Shown piece by piece: positions 54,654 to 63,070 of a stretch of 64,000 nt of DNA. A program made the translations under genes and the position numbers. The stretch is from WTXA01 sp964415195. Lineage in GTDB: Bacteria; Bacillota; TC1. Numbering within the stretch: position 1 is the stretch's first letter; every line of letters starts with the position of its first letter. The stretch covers positions 219,910-283,909 of the forward strand of contig CAYPYD010000002.1 of the NCBI GenBank assembly GCA_964415195.1, read 5' to 3'. The notes below the pieces were generated by a model, which saw nothing but the letters and a program-made list of their open reading frames with translations, was not told the DNA's origin and ran no database searches.

Positions 54654-54682
54654 ATTATAGCATTGAAATATACTAAATGCAA
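54654..54682 (-). promoter_or_regulatory. Promoter of rpsT
   Basis: On the minus strand: TTGCAT (54682-54677), 17-bp spacer, TATAAT (54659-54654) with an upstream TGC making an extended -10. Same boxes as the rplU promoter. Confidence 0.78.
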
Positions 54683-54689
54683 TAATTAT

Positions 54690-55607
54690 TTATTTTTTGT
54701 TTAAATCAAAATCTGTTTCTTGATATACGTAATAGTTGATCCAATTTGCATAAAGCAGATTGGCATGACCTCTCCAGGTAACTTTGATGCCATTATCTGG
54801 GTTATCGTCTATATAATATGAGTGGGGAACCTTAATATCCATTCCTTTGTCAATATCTCTATTATATTCTAGGTTGAGAGTTTCTTTATCATATTCTGGA
54901 TGACCGGTTATGAATAATCTTCTTCGATCTTTTGAAGCTATTATATGAGGTCCTACTAAATCTGATTCAGCGATAATTTCAATATCTTCATTTTCTAGTA
55001 GTTGTTCTTTTATGATTTCAGTGTTTCTTGAATGAGGTGCGTCAAAAAAATCATCAAAACCTCTTGTTAACTTAGCAGTCTTGTTTATAACTTTATGATT
55101 ATATATTCCAGAAACCTTTTCACTAAGAGTTCGTTTATTGATTCCATAATAATGATACAAGGCAGCTTGAGCAGACCAACAGATGAACATACATGAATAG
55201 ATTTTTTCGTGAGCCCAGTCAAGTATATCTGTGAACTCTCTCCAATAATCAACATCTTCAAATTCCATAAGTTCAATAGGGGCTCCAGTAACAATCATAG
55301 CATCAAAACGTTTATCGTAGACATCGTTAAAAGTGGTATAAAAGGAATCCAAGTGGCTCTTTGGTGTGTTCTTAGATTCATAAGAGGCCATTTGCATGAA
55401 AGTCAATTCTATTTGTATTAAATTATTACTTAAAAGCCTTAGAATTTGAGTTTCTGTTACAATTTTTGTTGGCATAAGATTAAGTATAAGAACTTGCAAT
55501 GGTCTTATATCTTGAGTCGTAGCTCTTCTTTTATTCATAACGAATATGTTTTCATTATTTAATTTCTCGGTAGCTGGTAAGTTTTCAGGTATAATAACTG
55601 GGCTCAT
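54690..55607 (-). CDS. metA: Homoserine O-acyltransferase MetA (probably acetyl-CoA type)
   Basis: Activates homoserine for methionine synthesis. 305 residues. Nucleophile Cys143 in MFICWSAQAAL, GHPEYDKETL with the catalytic His-Glu region, and RGHANLLYANWINYYVY. In the VTGAPIELMEF loop a Glu occupies the position that is Gly in E. coli MetA (GAPLGL) and Glu in the acetyl-specific Bacillus cereus enzyme, which predicts acetyl-CoA as donor. The ATG at 55607 is used because AAGGAGG lies just before it; an upstream ATG at 55628 has no site. Controlled by a SAM riboswitch. Confidence 0.93.
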   Translation of the reverse strand: MSPVIIPENLPATEKLNNENIFVMNKRRATTQDIRPLQVLILNLMPTKIVTETQILRLLSNNLIQIELTFMQMASYESKNTPKSHLDSFYTTFNDVYDKRFDAMIVTGAPIELMEFEDVDYWREFTDILDWAHEKIYSCMFICWSAQAALYHYYGINKRTLSEKVSGIYNHKVINKTAKLTRGFDDFFDAPHSRNTEIIKEQLLENEDIEIIAESDLVGPHIIASKDRRRLFITGHPEYDKETLNLEYNRDIDKGMDIKVPHSYYIDDNPDNGIKVTWRGHANLLYANWINYYVYQETDFDLNKK

Positions 55608-55626
55608 AATTACCTCCTTGTGTCTC

Positions 55627-55653
55627 AAAAAAAAATCTTCCCACAGGAAGATG
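55627..55653 (-). terminator. SAM-responsive attenuator of metA
   Basis: On the minus strand, stem ATCTTCC/GGAAGAT with a short loop followed by T8-9 (A run at 55627-55635 on +). Located between the SAM riboswitch and metA. Confidence 0.88.
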
Positions 55654-55668
55654 ATAATTCAAAATTAT

Positions 55669-55768
55669 ACATCCCATCTTGCAGTAAAACTGTAGGATTT
55701 AGCACCTTGCAATTGCAGGTTGCTGAGGTATCATTGGGCCTATCCCTTCACCTCTCTTGATGATTATT
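55669..55768 (-). promoter_or_regulatory. SAM-I riboswitch (S box)
   Basis: On the minus strand the S-box core reads ATCATCAAGAGAGGTG, AAGGGATAGGCCC, ATGATACCTCAGCAACC and AAGGTGCTAAATCC, in that order. Upstream of metA and its attenuator. SAM binding should end transcription before metA. Exact outer boundaries are approximate. Confidence 0.94.
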
Positions 55769-55771
55769 TTA

Positions 55772-55801
55772 ATTATATACTATAATAAAGAAATTTGTAA
55801 A
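55772..55801 (-). promoter_or_regulatory. Promoter of the metA leader
   Basis: On the minus strand: TTTACA (55801-55796), 18-bp spacer, TATAAT (55777-55772), a few bases before the riboswitch start. Confidence 0.65.
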
Positions 55802-55861
55802 TAAAAATAAGATAAAATCGGGTTTAAAAACAGTTTAATTAATGATTATTGAGTATTTAAG

Positions 55862-55890
55862 TTCAAATTACTAGTTAGATAGTAATTGAA
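55862..55890 (+). other. Inverted repeat upstream of recA
   Basis: AATTACTA (55866-55873), 6-base spacer, TAGTAATT (55880-55887), perfect; with one skipped base the arms extend to TTCAAATTACTA and TAGTAATTGAA. It lies about 30-50 bases upstream of a probable recA -10. Looks like an operator; factor unknown. The rest of 55802-55993 is A/T-rich with no gene. Confidence 0.5.
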
Positions 55891-55915
55891 TATATATTAA
55901 AGAAGAGAGTATTTA

Positions 55916-55924
55916 TGTTATAAT
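55916..55924 (+). promoter_or_regulatory. Probable recA promoter (extended -10)
   Basis: TGTTATAAT (55916-55924) is an extended -10; a second TATAAT lies at 55928-55933. No good -35 is seen. No CGAAC-N4-GTTCG LexA site is visible nearby. Confidence 0.5.
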
Positions 55925-55993
55925 TACTATAATGTATTTTAAATTATAAGCAAATAATAAAATTAAACAATCAGTTAGAAAGAGGAGTATATG

Positions 55994-57013
55994 ATGGAAA
56001 AAGACAAAGAGAAAGTCCTGGAAATTACCTTGAGTCAGATAGAAAAACAATTTGGCAAAGGAAGTATAATGAAACTCGGAGACGGGGGTAACTATAGAAA
56101 TGTAGAAGCTGTTTCTTCTGGTATACTACCATTAGATGTTGCTATAGGAATTGGTGGCTATCCAAAAGGAAGAATTATAGAAATATATGGACCTGAATCT
56201 TCAGGGAAAACTACAGTTTCTTTACATGCGGTTGCGTCTGTTCAAAAATATGGTGGCACAGCAGCTTTCATCGATGCTGAACACTCACTTGACCCAAGTT
56301 ATGCTAAAAATTTAGGAGTTAATACTGATGATTTGTTAGTATCTCAACCTGATACAGGAGAACAAGGATTAGAAATTGCTGAAGCTCTTGTAAGAAGTGG
56401 TGCTGTTGATATTATAGTAGTCGATTCTGTGGCGGCACTTGTTCCTAGAGCCGAAATAGAAGGTGAGATGGGTGACTCTCATATGGGTTTACAAGCAAGA
56501 CTTATGTCTCAAGCCTTAAGAAAACTTGCAGGAGTGGTTAACAAGTCAAATACCATTATTATATTTATTAATCAATTAAGAGAAAAAATTGGAGTCATGT
56601 TTGGAAGCCCTGAAACAACTACAGGTGGTCGTGCTCTTAAATTTTATGCTTCAGTGAGAATAGATGTAAGAAAAATAGAGAACATTAAAAAAGGTGTAGA
56701 TATTATTGGAGTAAGAACTAGAGCGAAAATAGTAAAGAATAAGGTTGCGCCTCCATTTAAAGTTGCTGAGTTTGATATCTTGTACGGTGAAGGAGTTACT
56801 AAAGATGGCTGTGTTCTTGATATGGCTGCTGACTTAGATATAATTCAAAAAGCTGGTTCCTGGTATAACTATGGTGATGAAAAACTAGGTCAAGGAAGAG
56901 ATAATTCTAGAGTATATCTAAGACAACATCCAGAGCTACTTGAAGAAATTGAAGCTAAAGTAATGGCTAAAGCATTGAACTTCAGCACTGATGATAAAAA
57001 GGATAATGCGTAG
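55994..57013 (+). CDS. recA: Recombinase RecA
   Basis: Strand-exchange ATPase and co-protease. 339 residues. Walker A GPESSGKTT, the catalytic Glu in FIDAEHSLDP, Walker B DIIVVDSVAALVPRAE, L1 region GEMGDSHMGLQARLMSQALR (read as MGDSHMGLQARLMSQ) and L2 GVMFGSPETTTGGRALKFY are present; no intein. ATG 55994 is 6 bases after GAGGAG; ATG 55991 is only 3 away. It overlaps recX. Confidence 0.97.
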   Translation: MEKDKEKVLEITLSQIEKQFGKGSIMKLGDGGNYRNVEAVSSGILPLDVAIGIGGYPKGRIIEIYGPESSGKTTVSLHAVASVQKYGGTAAFIDAEHSLDPSYAKNLGVNTDDLLVSQPDTGEQGLEIAEALVRSGAVDIIVVDSVAALVPRAEIEGEMGDSHMGLQARLMSQALRKLAGVVNKSNTIIIFINQLREKIGVMFGSPETTTGGRALKFYASVRIDVRKIENIKKGVDIIGVRTRAKIVKNKVAPPFKVAEFDILYGEGVTKDGCVLDMAADLDIIQKAGSWYNYGDEKLGQGRDNSRVYLRQHPELLEEIEAKVMAKALNFSTDDKKDNA

Positions 57014-57443
57014 CATAAAAAATTATTCCTTGTATCTCCTTGGAAAAAGAGATTATGGAGTCAAGGAACTAGAAAGAAAATTATTACTAAAGGGTTATGA
57101 ATTAGATGAAATAAAGGAATTATTAGAATATTATCTTAATATAGGTTATCTTAATGATAAGAACCTTATTGAGAGATTAGTTTCTTTTCAAATATCAAAT
57201 AGTAAAAGTAAAAAACAAATTGAAGTATATCTTCTTGGTAAGGGATTTGATAGTCATGACGTCAAATCCATACTGAATATGTTCGAATTTGAAGATCTTG
57301 AAATAGACATGTTGGACAAACATATGAGAAGGTATTTAAACTCTAGTAAACCGATTACCAAGGAAAAAATCATAAGTAGATTGCAAAACAAGGGTTTTTC
57401 TTATCAAAGTATAAAAAAATTAGTAGATAAGTATTTTGAATAA
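57006..57443 (+). CDS. recX: RecA regulator RecX
   Basis: 145 residues, helical-repeat protein modulating RecA filaments. SLYLLGKRDYGVKELERKLLLKGY (LL.KRDYG..EL), YLNIGYLNDKNLIERLVS and IISRLQNKGFSYQSIKKLV show the three RecX repeats. The start is uncertain: ATG 57006 is used (8-base overlap with recA, GGA very close), but ATG 56991 is also possible and would add 5 residues. Both imply coupling to recA. Confidence 0.88.
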   Translation: MRSIKNYSLYLLGKRDYGVKELERKLLLKGYELDEIKELLEYYLNIGYLNDKNLIERLVSFQISNSKSKKQIEVYLLGKGFDSHDVKSILNMFEFEDLEIDMLDKHMRRYLNSSKPITKEKIISRLQNKGFSYQSIKKLVDKYFE

Positions 57444-57454
57444 GGCAGATTCTC

Positions 57455-57483
57455 TTGACATTAACTTGCATTTTTTCTACAAT
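57455..57483 (+). promoter_or_regulatory. Promoter of the rny leader transcript
   Basis: Perfect TTGACA (57455-57460), 17-bp spacer, TACAAT (57478-57483). The start of transcription is predicted near 57490. A second TTGAC at 57521 lacks a well-spaced -10. Confidence 0.8.
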
Positions 57484-57489
57484 ATATTC

Positions 57490-57650
57490 TAGATGAATAT
57501 AAATATTTGTAAAAAAGAACTTGACTATATAATTGTATAGTATGACATATATGATTTATAAGTTAATAAGAGGTAAATCAAAGCAATGCGGAGATCGTAC
57601 TACTTTTTTACGTTTTAACATGTTAGGTATATTCATCTAACATGTTTTTT
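57490..57650 (+). promoter_or_regulatory. Structured attenuator-like leader of rny, unrecognised class
   Basis: The leader shows nested complementary segments: TAGATGAATAT (57490-57500) with ATATTCATCTA (57629-57639), 11 bp perfect; and GTAAAAAAG (57509-57517) with CTTTTTTAC (57603-57611), 9 bp perfect. Inside are ACTATA/TATAGT (57524-57529, 57536-57541) and an unpaired-looking stretch AAATCAAAGCAATGCGGAGA. A terminator AACATGTTAG/CTAACATGTT (57617-57626, 57637-57646) plus T6 overlaps the 3' strand of the outer helix. It matches no riboswitch core I know. Confidence 0.65.
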
Positions 57651-57669
57651 AATTTAAGGAGGAAAGAGG

Positions 57670-59226
57670 ATGAATGGAGTTCTAATCCCAATAGGTATAG
57701 CTGCAGTTACAATAATAGTAGGCTTTATAATAGGTTATTTTTTCAGAAGAACATTATCAGAAGGCAAATTAAACAATGCTACATTAAAAGCAAATGAAAT
57801 TGTTGAATTAGCTCAAAAAGAAGCAATAACTAAACAAAAGGAAGCAATTATTGAAGCAAAAGAGCAAATACAAAAGATGAAAGAAAAGATGCATGAAGAA
57901 ATTACCAAGGAGCAAAGAGATAGAAAAAGCGAATGGGGTCAGGTAGAAAAAAGATTGCATGATAAAGAAGACATGCTGGATAAAAAGCAGAGTACTTTAG
58001 ATTCTAGAGAAGAAGCTATACATAAACAAGAAGAAATCGTTGATGAATTGTCAGATAAAACGAAAAAATTACACGATGAACAGTTAGCCAAGTTGCAAGA
58101 AATCTCTGGTGTAACAGTAGAAAAAGCCAAAGAATACTTGTTAAACAACGTTGAACAAGAAATTAGACAAGAAACTGCTGTCTTAATTAAAGAAATTAAA
58201 GAGAAAGCAAAAGAAGAAGCTGATAAAGAAGCGAAAGAAATAGTTGTAAGAGCAATTCAAAGATGTGCTACAGACCATGTAGCCGAGGCTACAGTATATG
58301 TAGTATCATTACCAAATGATGAAATGAAGGGCAGAATTATCGGACGTGAAGGAAGAAACATCAGAACAATAGAAACTTTAACTGGTGTCGATTTAATTAT
58401 TGATGATACTCCTGAAGCTGTTGTTCTATCTGGATTTGATCCAGTTAGACGAGAAATAGCTAGAATTACCTTAGAAAAACTCATTACTGATGGTCGTATA
58501 CATCCAGGTAGAATTGAAGAAACATATGAAAAAGCAAAATTAGAAGTTGAAAAAGAAATCAAGGAAGCCGGCGAGCAAGCATTACTTGAAGTAGGTATAA
58601 GTAGAATACATCCTGAACTAGTGAAATTGATCGGAAGATTGAAATATAGAACTAGTTACGGTCAAAACATTCTTAAGCATTCACTTGAGGTTGCACATTT
58701 GTCAGCAAATCTTGCATATGACTTAGGGGCTGATCCAGATCTTGCTAGAAGAGCTGGTCTATTGCACGATATTGGTAAAGGTGTTGATCATGAAATAGAG
58801 GGTACACATGTAGAAATCGGTGTAAGTCTACTACAAAAATACAAGGAGAATCCAGCTGTTATTCATGCTGTTGAAGCTCATCATGAAGATGTTGAAGCCC
58901 AAACTATGGAAGCAGTAATTGTACAGATTGCCGATTCATTATCAGCCGCAAGACCAGGAGCAAGAAGAGAAACATTGGAATCTTATATTAAGAGACTACA
59001 AAAACTTGAAGAGATTGCCGATGGATTTGAAGGGGTAGAAAAATCATATGCTATTCAAGCAGGCCGTGAAGTAAGAATCATGGTTAAGCCAGAAGCTATT
59101 GATGATTTAGAAGCTATCAATTTAACAAGAGCTATTGTTAAGGAAATTGAATCAGAAATGGATTATCCAGGACAGATTAAAGTAATGGTAATCAGAGAAA
59201 CAAGATCAATAGAATATGCAAAGTAA
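57670..59226 (+). CDS. rny: Ribonuclease Y
   Basis: Membrane-anchored endoribonuclease that starts mRNA decay in Firmicutes. 518 residues: N-terminal TM (about 5-24), long charged coiled coil (about 30-190), KH domain (GRIIGREGRNIRTIETLTG, DDTPEAVVLSGFDP) and HD domain with RAGLLHDIGKGVDHE and AVEAHHEDVEA. AAGGAGGA precedes the ATG. Long leader with an attenuator-like structure. ymdB follows after 22 bases. Confidence 0.96.
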   Translation: MNGVLIPIGIAAVTIIVGFIIGYFFRRTLSEGKLNNATLKANEIVELAQKEAITKQKEAIIEAKEQIQKMKEKMHEEITKEQRDRKSEWGQVEKRLHDKEDMLDKKQSTLDSREEAIHKQEEIVDELSDKTKKLHDEQLAKLQEISGVTVEKAKEYLLNNVEQEIRQETAVLIKEIKEKAKEEADKEAKEIVVRAIQRCATDHVAEATVYVVSLPNDEMKGRIIGREGRNIRTIETLTGVDLIIDDTPEAVVLSGFDPVRREIARITLEKLITDGRIHPGRIEETYEKAKLEVEKEIKEAGEQALLEVGISRIHPELVKLIGRLKYRTSYGQNILKHSLEVAHLSANLAYDLGADPDLARRAGLLHDIGKGVDHEIEGTHVEIGVSLLQKYKENPAVIHAVEAHHEDVEAQTMEAVIVQIADSLSAARPGARRETLESYIKRLQKLEEIADGFEGVEKSYAIQAGREVRIMVKPEAIDDLEAINLTRAIVKEIESEMDYPGQIKVMVIRETRSIEYAK

Positions 59227-59248
59227 ATTTAATAGAAATTTGGTTTAG

Positions 59249-60028
59249 ATGATGAAAATATTATACTTTGGTGATATAATAGGCAGAAAAGGTGTTCGCG
59301 CCTTGGAAGCCTTTCTTGATGGCTACCTTAAGGAAAATAAAATTGACTTTATTTTTGCCAATGGTGAAAACCTGGCAGGTGGAAAAGGTATCACCAAAAA
59401 ACAATTCTTAGAAGTAAAGAAAATAGGTGTTGATGGTGTATCAACAGGTAACCACGTATTTGACAAAAGAGAAATATATGGGCAGTTGAAGGAGTATCCA
59501 GAAATTATACGTCCTCTTAACTATCCTGTGGGGACACCAGGTAAAGGTTTTCACATATTTACCAAAAATGATTTAAAAGTAGCAATTATAAACGTCTGTG
59601 GAAGAGTTTTTATGAAAACATTAGATTGCCCATTTAGACGTATTGAGGAAATACTTAGTAGCTTAAGAAGTGAATGTGATACGATAATTGTAGACATTCA
59701 TGGTGAAGCTACAAGTGAAAAAAAAGCTTTAGGATATTTTCTTGATGGAAAAGTTTCGGCAGTTTTAGGGACGCATACACATACACAAACTAATGATTGT
59801 CAATTATTACCAAACAAAACTTTCTTCATGAGTGATCTGGGAATGGTCGGTGCAAAAACCAGTATTCTTGGTATTAAAAAGGAAGTTATAATAAACCATT
59901 TCTTGACTGGTATGCCTTTTGCATTAGAAATTGCAGAAGAGGGTTTAGCTAATATAAATGGTATTGAACTGGAAATTGATATTGACAATAGAGTTAAAAG
60001 TTATAAAATCATTAACCAAGATATATGA
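59249..60028 (+). CDS. ymdB: YmdB family calcineurin-like phosphodiesterase
   Basis: 259 residues, dinuclear metallophosphoesterase acting on 2',3'-cyclic nucleotides in Bacillus. Metal ligands: ILYFGDIIGRKG, FANGENLAGGKG, STGNHVFDKRE, DIHGEATSEKKA and GTHTHTQTND. No convincing ribosome site precedes ATG 59249 or 59252, so translation may depend on coupling with rny. The pair rny-ymdB is conserved in Firmicutes. Confidence 0.93.
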   Translation: MMKILYFGDIIGRKGVRALEAFLDGYLKENKIDFIFANGENLAGGKGITKKQFLEVKKIGVDGVSTGNHVFDKREIYGQLKEYPEIIRPLNYPVGTPGKGFHIFTKNDLKVAIINVCGRVFMKTLDCPFRRIEEILSSLRSECDTIIVDIHGEATSEKKALGYFLDGKVSAVLGTHTHTQTNDCQLLPNKTFFMSDLGMVGAKTSILGIKKEVIINHFLTGMPFALEIAEEGLANINGIELEIDIDNRVKSYKIINQDI

Positions 60029-60059
60029 TTAAGAACTTATGTATAAGGAGGCAGTCACA

Positions 60060-60323
60060 ATGGAAGTTTTAAAAGTATCAACTTCATCAAAACCTAATTT
60101 GGTAGCAGGAGCATTAGCCGCAATGATTAGAGAAAGTGGTTCGGTTGAAATCCAAACAATAGGTGCTGGTGCTTTAAATCAAGCAATTAAAGCAATAGCA
60201 ATAGCTAGAGGCTTTGTAGCACCTGGTGGTATAGATTTAATCTGCACACCTGCTTTTACTGATATTGAAATAGATGGTGACAAAAGAACTGCTATAAAAC
60301 TAATTGTTGAAGCGAGAAAATAG
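60060..60323 (+). CDS. spoVS: Stage V sporulation protein S
   Basis: 87 residues, an Alba-like fold protein. MEVLKVSTSSKPNLVAGALA (read as LKVSTSSKPNLVAGALA), VEIQTIGAGALNQAIKAIAIARG (IGAGALNQAIKA) and GIDLICTPAFTDI are nearly invariant in the family. ATG 60060 follows AAGGAGG by 8 bases. Found in spore-formers and also in some non-sporulating bacteria, so sporulation is suggested only. A terminator follows. Confidence 0.95.
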   Translation: MEVLKVSTSSKPNLVAGALAAMIRESGSVEIQTIGAGALNQAIKAIAIARGFVAPGGIDLICTPAFTDIEIDGDKRTAIKLIVEARK

Positions 60324-60343
60324 TAAGAAGTAGATAGTTGTTA

Positions 60344-60371
60344 AAAACTACAGGATTTCCTGTGGTTTTTT
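60344..60371 (+). terminator. Terminator after spoVS
   Basis: Twelve-bp stem AAAACTACAGGA/TCCTGTGGTTTT with one G-T pair and a tight loop, followed by T2-6. Ends the rny-ymdB-spoVS unit. Confidence 0.85.
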
Positions 60372-60427
60372 AATGATTATGGACATAATTTTTGATACAA
60401 TGAATACATATTCAAAGGAGATTATTA

Positions 60428-63058
60428 ATGTATAGTACAGCACAAATCAGAGAACTGTTTCTTAAATATTTTGAACTAAAGCAACACCAAAGAATTGCAA
60501 GTTCATCCTTAATTCCAGCAGAGGACCCTACATTAATGTTTGTAAATGCAGGTATGGTCCAGTTTAAGAATGTTTTTTTAGGTTTGGAAGAAAGATTATA
60601 TAAAAGAGCTACATCATCACAAAAGTGTTTGAGAATTAGTGGAAAGCACAATGATTTTGAAGCGGTAGGTAGAACTCCTAGACATCATACATTTTTTGAA
60701 ATGCTTGGAAATTTCTCATTTGGGGATTATTTCAAAAAAGAAGCAATTGAATATGCATGGGAATTCTTAACAGAAGAATTGAAAATTCCAAAGGATAAAC
60801 TTTGGGTGACCATATATGAAAAAGATGATGAAGCAGGAAAGCTATGGGAAAAGCATACAGACATATCACCTGATAGGATTATTAAATTAGGCGAAAAAGA
60901 TAATTTTTGGTCAATGGGAGATGTAGGTCCATGTGGACCTTGTACAGAAATCCACTATGATCGTGGTGAAAGCTATTCTTGTGGAGATGAATGTGGATTA
61001 GGCAAATGTGAATGCGATAGAATAACTGAAATTTGGAACTTGGTTTTTATGGAGTTCAACAGAGACGAAAAAGGAGTTCTAACACCACTTCCTAAACCAA
61101 GTGTAGATACAGGTATGGGGCTAGAGAGAATTGCTGCTGTAATGCAAGGGGTTGACAGCAATTATGAAACCGATCTATTCCAACCTATTATAAAAAAAAT
61201 AGAAGAGCTTGTTAACTTAAAGTATTCAAGTGAAGATAGTGGTTTTCCTTTTAGAGTAATTGCAGACCATATTCGTTCAAGTTCATTTTTAATAGCTGAT
61301 GGAGTCCTTCCTAGTAACGAAGGAAGAGGCTATATCTTAAGACGGATCTTGAGAAGAGCAGTTAGATATGGTAAAACCTTAGGTTTAAACAAACCATTCT
61401 TATATATTTTAGTTGATACATTGCTTGATGTAATGGGTAAGGCCTTTCCTGAGCTTGTAGAAAAAAGAGACTTTATAATAAAAGTCCTAAAAGTAGAGGA
61501 AGAAAGATTTCTTGAAACCTTAAATGACGGACTAGCCTTGACTGAAAATATTCTAAAAGAAATGAAAAAGGAAAACAGAAAAGTTATGTCTGGTGAAGAA
61601 GCTTTTCAACTTTATGATACTTATGGTTTTCCTGTTGAACTTACTGAGGATGTTTTAAACGAAAACAACCTTGAACTTGATAAAGACGGTTTTATCAAAG
61701 CCATGGAAAAACAAAAAGAAGTTACAAGAGCAAGCAGTAGTAAAAATGATTTCAAGCAGAATATAACCTTGGCTAATGAATTTATTAAATTAGAAGATAC
61801 ATTATTCACAGGATATGGCAGCATGGCAGAAGAAACTGAAGTGCTTGCTGTTTTCACATTGAATGGAGAAAAAACAGAAAAGATAAATATTAATCAGGAA
61901 CTTATTCTTATTACTAAAAGAACTCCATTTTATGGTGAAAGTGGCGGTCAGATAGGGGATATTGGTAAAGTTTATCTTGATGAGAAATGTATAGGTGAAA
62001 TTGTTGATACCAAGAAATCAACAGATGGTCGAATATATCACATAGTTAAATTTATTAATGAGTTTGATATAAATAAGAAATTAATTCTAAAATTAAACAA
62101 ACCGAGAAGAGAAGCAATTATGAGAAATCATTCTGCTACTCATTTGTTACATAGAGCATTAAATGAAGTATTGGGTAAGCATGCAACTCAAAAAGGTTCA
62201 TTTGTTGATGATAAGTATTTAAGATTTGATTTTTCTCATTTTGAAAATCTAACTAAAAATGAAATTGAAAAGATTGAAGATAAGGTCAATGAATATATTC
62301 TGGCACATGCTGATGTGGTAACTGAGTTGTTACCTGTAGAAGAAGCTAAAAAGATTGGAGCTATGGCTATATTTGGTGAAAAATATGGCGATGAGGTAAG
62401 AGTAGTGACCATGGGGGATATTTCTATGGAATTTTGCGGTGGTACACATGTTAATAACACCAGCCACATAGGGAGTTTTAAAGTATTAAGTGAAAGCAGT
62501 GTCGGAGCAGGTTTGCGTAGAATCGAAGCATGTACTGGACTTGAAACGATTTATAAAGCGAGAGAATTAGATCATGTATTCCAGAACTTAAGTGTTCAGT
62601 TGAAGGTTCCACCGAAGGAAATTCAACAAAAAGTACAAAATTTACAAAAAGAACTAAAGGAACTTAACCTGGAAAAACAAAAACTTAATACAGAACTTGC
62701 TAAGTCTGCTGTCAATGATTCTATTGACAAGGTAGAAGTAATCAAGGGTATCCCATTGGTAATTGAAGAATTTAATGGTAAAAATATGGATGAATTAAGA
62801 CAAATATCAGACATGTATAGAGATAAGCTTGTTTCAGTGTTAGTAGTACTTGGTTCCAAAGAAAATGGTAAAGTTAATCTTTTAGTAACAGCAACTAAAG
62901 ATTTAATTAGCAAAAACGTGAGTGCAGGGAGTATAATAAAAGCAATAGCGCCAATTGTTGGCGGAGGTGGTGGAGGCAGACCGGATATGGCACAAGCTGG
63001 AGGCAAACTGCCGGAAAAATTGTCACAAGCGTTAATGGAAGTTAAAAATATATTGTAA
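60428..63058 (+). CDS. alaS: Alanyl-tRNA synthetase
   Basis: 876 residues, full length. Class II core (FVNAGMVQFKNVFLG, GDVGPCGPCTEIHYDRG, DTGMGLERIAAVMQG), editing domain (MRNHSATHLLHRAL and CGGTHV with Cys670), oligomerisation coiled coil and C-Ala domain ending in GGGGGGRPDMAQAGG. AAAGGAG precedes the ATG. No T-box is seen in the 57 bases after the spoVS terminator; a TACAAT (60396-60401) may be the -10. Confidence 0.97.
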   Translation: MYSTAQIRELFLKYFELKQHQRIASSSLIPAEDPTLMFVNAGMVQFKNVFLGLEERLYKRATSSQKCLRISGKHNDFEAVGRTPRHHTFFEMLGNFSFGDYFKKEAIEYAWEFLTEELKIPKDKLWVTIYEKDDEAGKLWEKHTDISPDRIIKLGEKDNFWSMGDVGPCGPCTEIHYDRGESYSCGDECGLGKCECDRITEIWNLVFMEFNRDEKGVLTPLPKPSVDTGMGLERIAAVMQGVDSNYETDLFQPIIKKIEELVNLKYSSEDSGFPFRVIADHIRSSSFLIADGVLPSNEGRGYILRRILRRAVRYGKTLGLNKPFLYILVDTLLDVMGKAFPELVEKRDFIIKVLKVEEERFLETLNDGLALTENILKEMKKENRKVMSGEEAFQLYDTYGFPVELTEDVLNENNLELDKDGFIKAMEKQKEVTRASSSKNDFKQNITLANEFIKLEDTLFTGYGSMAEETEVLAVFTLNGEKTEKININQELILITKRTPFYGESGGQIGDIGKVYLDEKCIGEIVDTKKSTDGRIYHIVKFINEFDINKKLILKLNKPRREAIMRNHSATHLLHRALNEVLGKHATQKGSFVDDKYLRFDFSHFENLTKNEIEKIEDKVNEYILAHADVVTELLPVEEAKKIGAMAIFGEKYGDEVRVVTMGDISMEFCGGTHVNNTSHIGSFKVLSESSVGAGLRRIEACTGLETIYKARELDHVFQNLSVQLKVPPKEIQQKVQNLQKELKELNLEKQKLNTELAKSAVNDSIDKVEVIKGIPLVIEEFNGKNMDELRQISDMYRDKLVSVLVVLGSKENGKVNLLVTATKDLISKNVSAGSIIKAIAPIVGGGGGGRPDMAQAGGKLPEKLSQALMEVKNIL

Positions 63059-63070
63059 CGGAGGTTAGAG

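Noticed and set aside
57521..57555. Second promoter inside the rny leader (TTGACT at 57521)
   Set aside because: The nearest -10-like sequences are at wrong spacing (about 14 or 23 bp); the upstream TTGACA-17-TACAAT is far better.
60372..60427. T-box before alaS
   Set aside because: The gap after the spoVS terminator is only 56 bases and contains no T-box sequence; a full leader needs about 200 bases.
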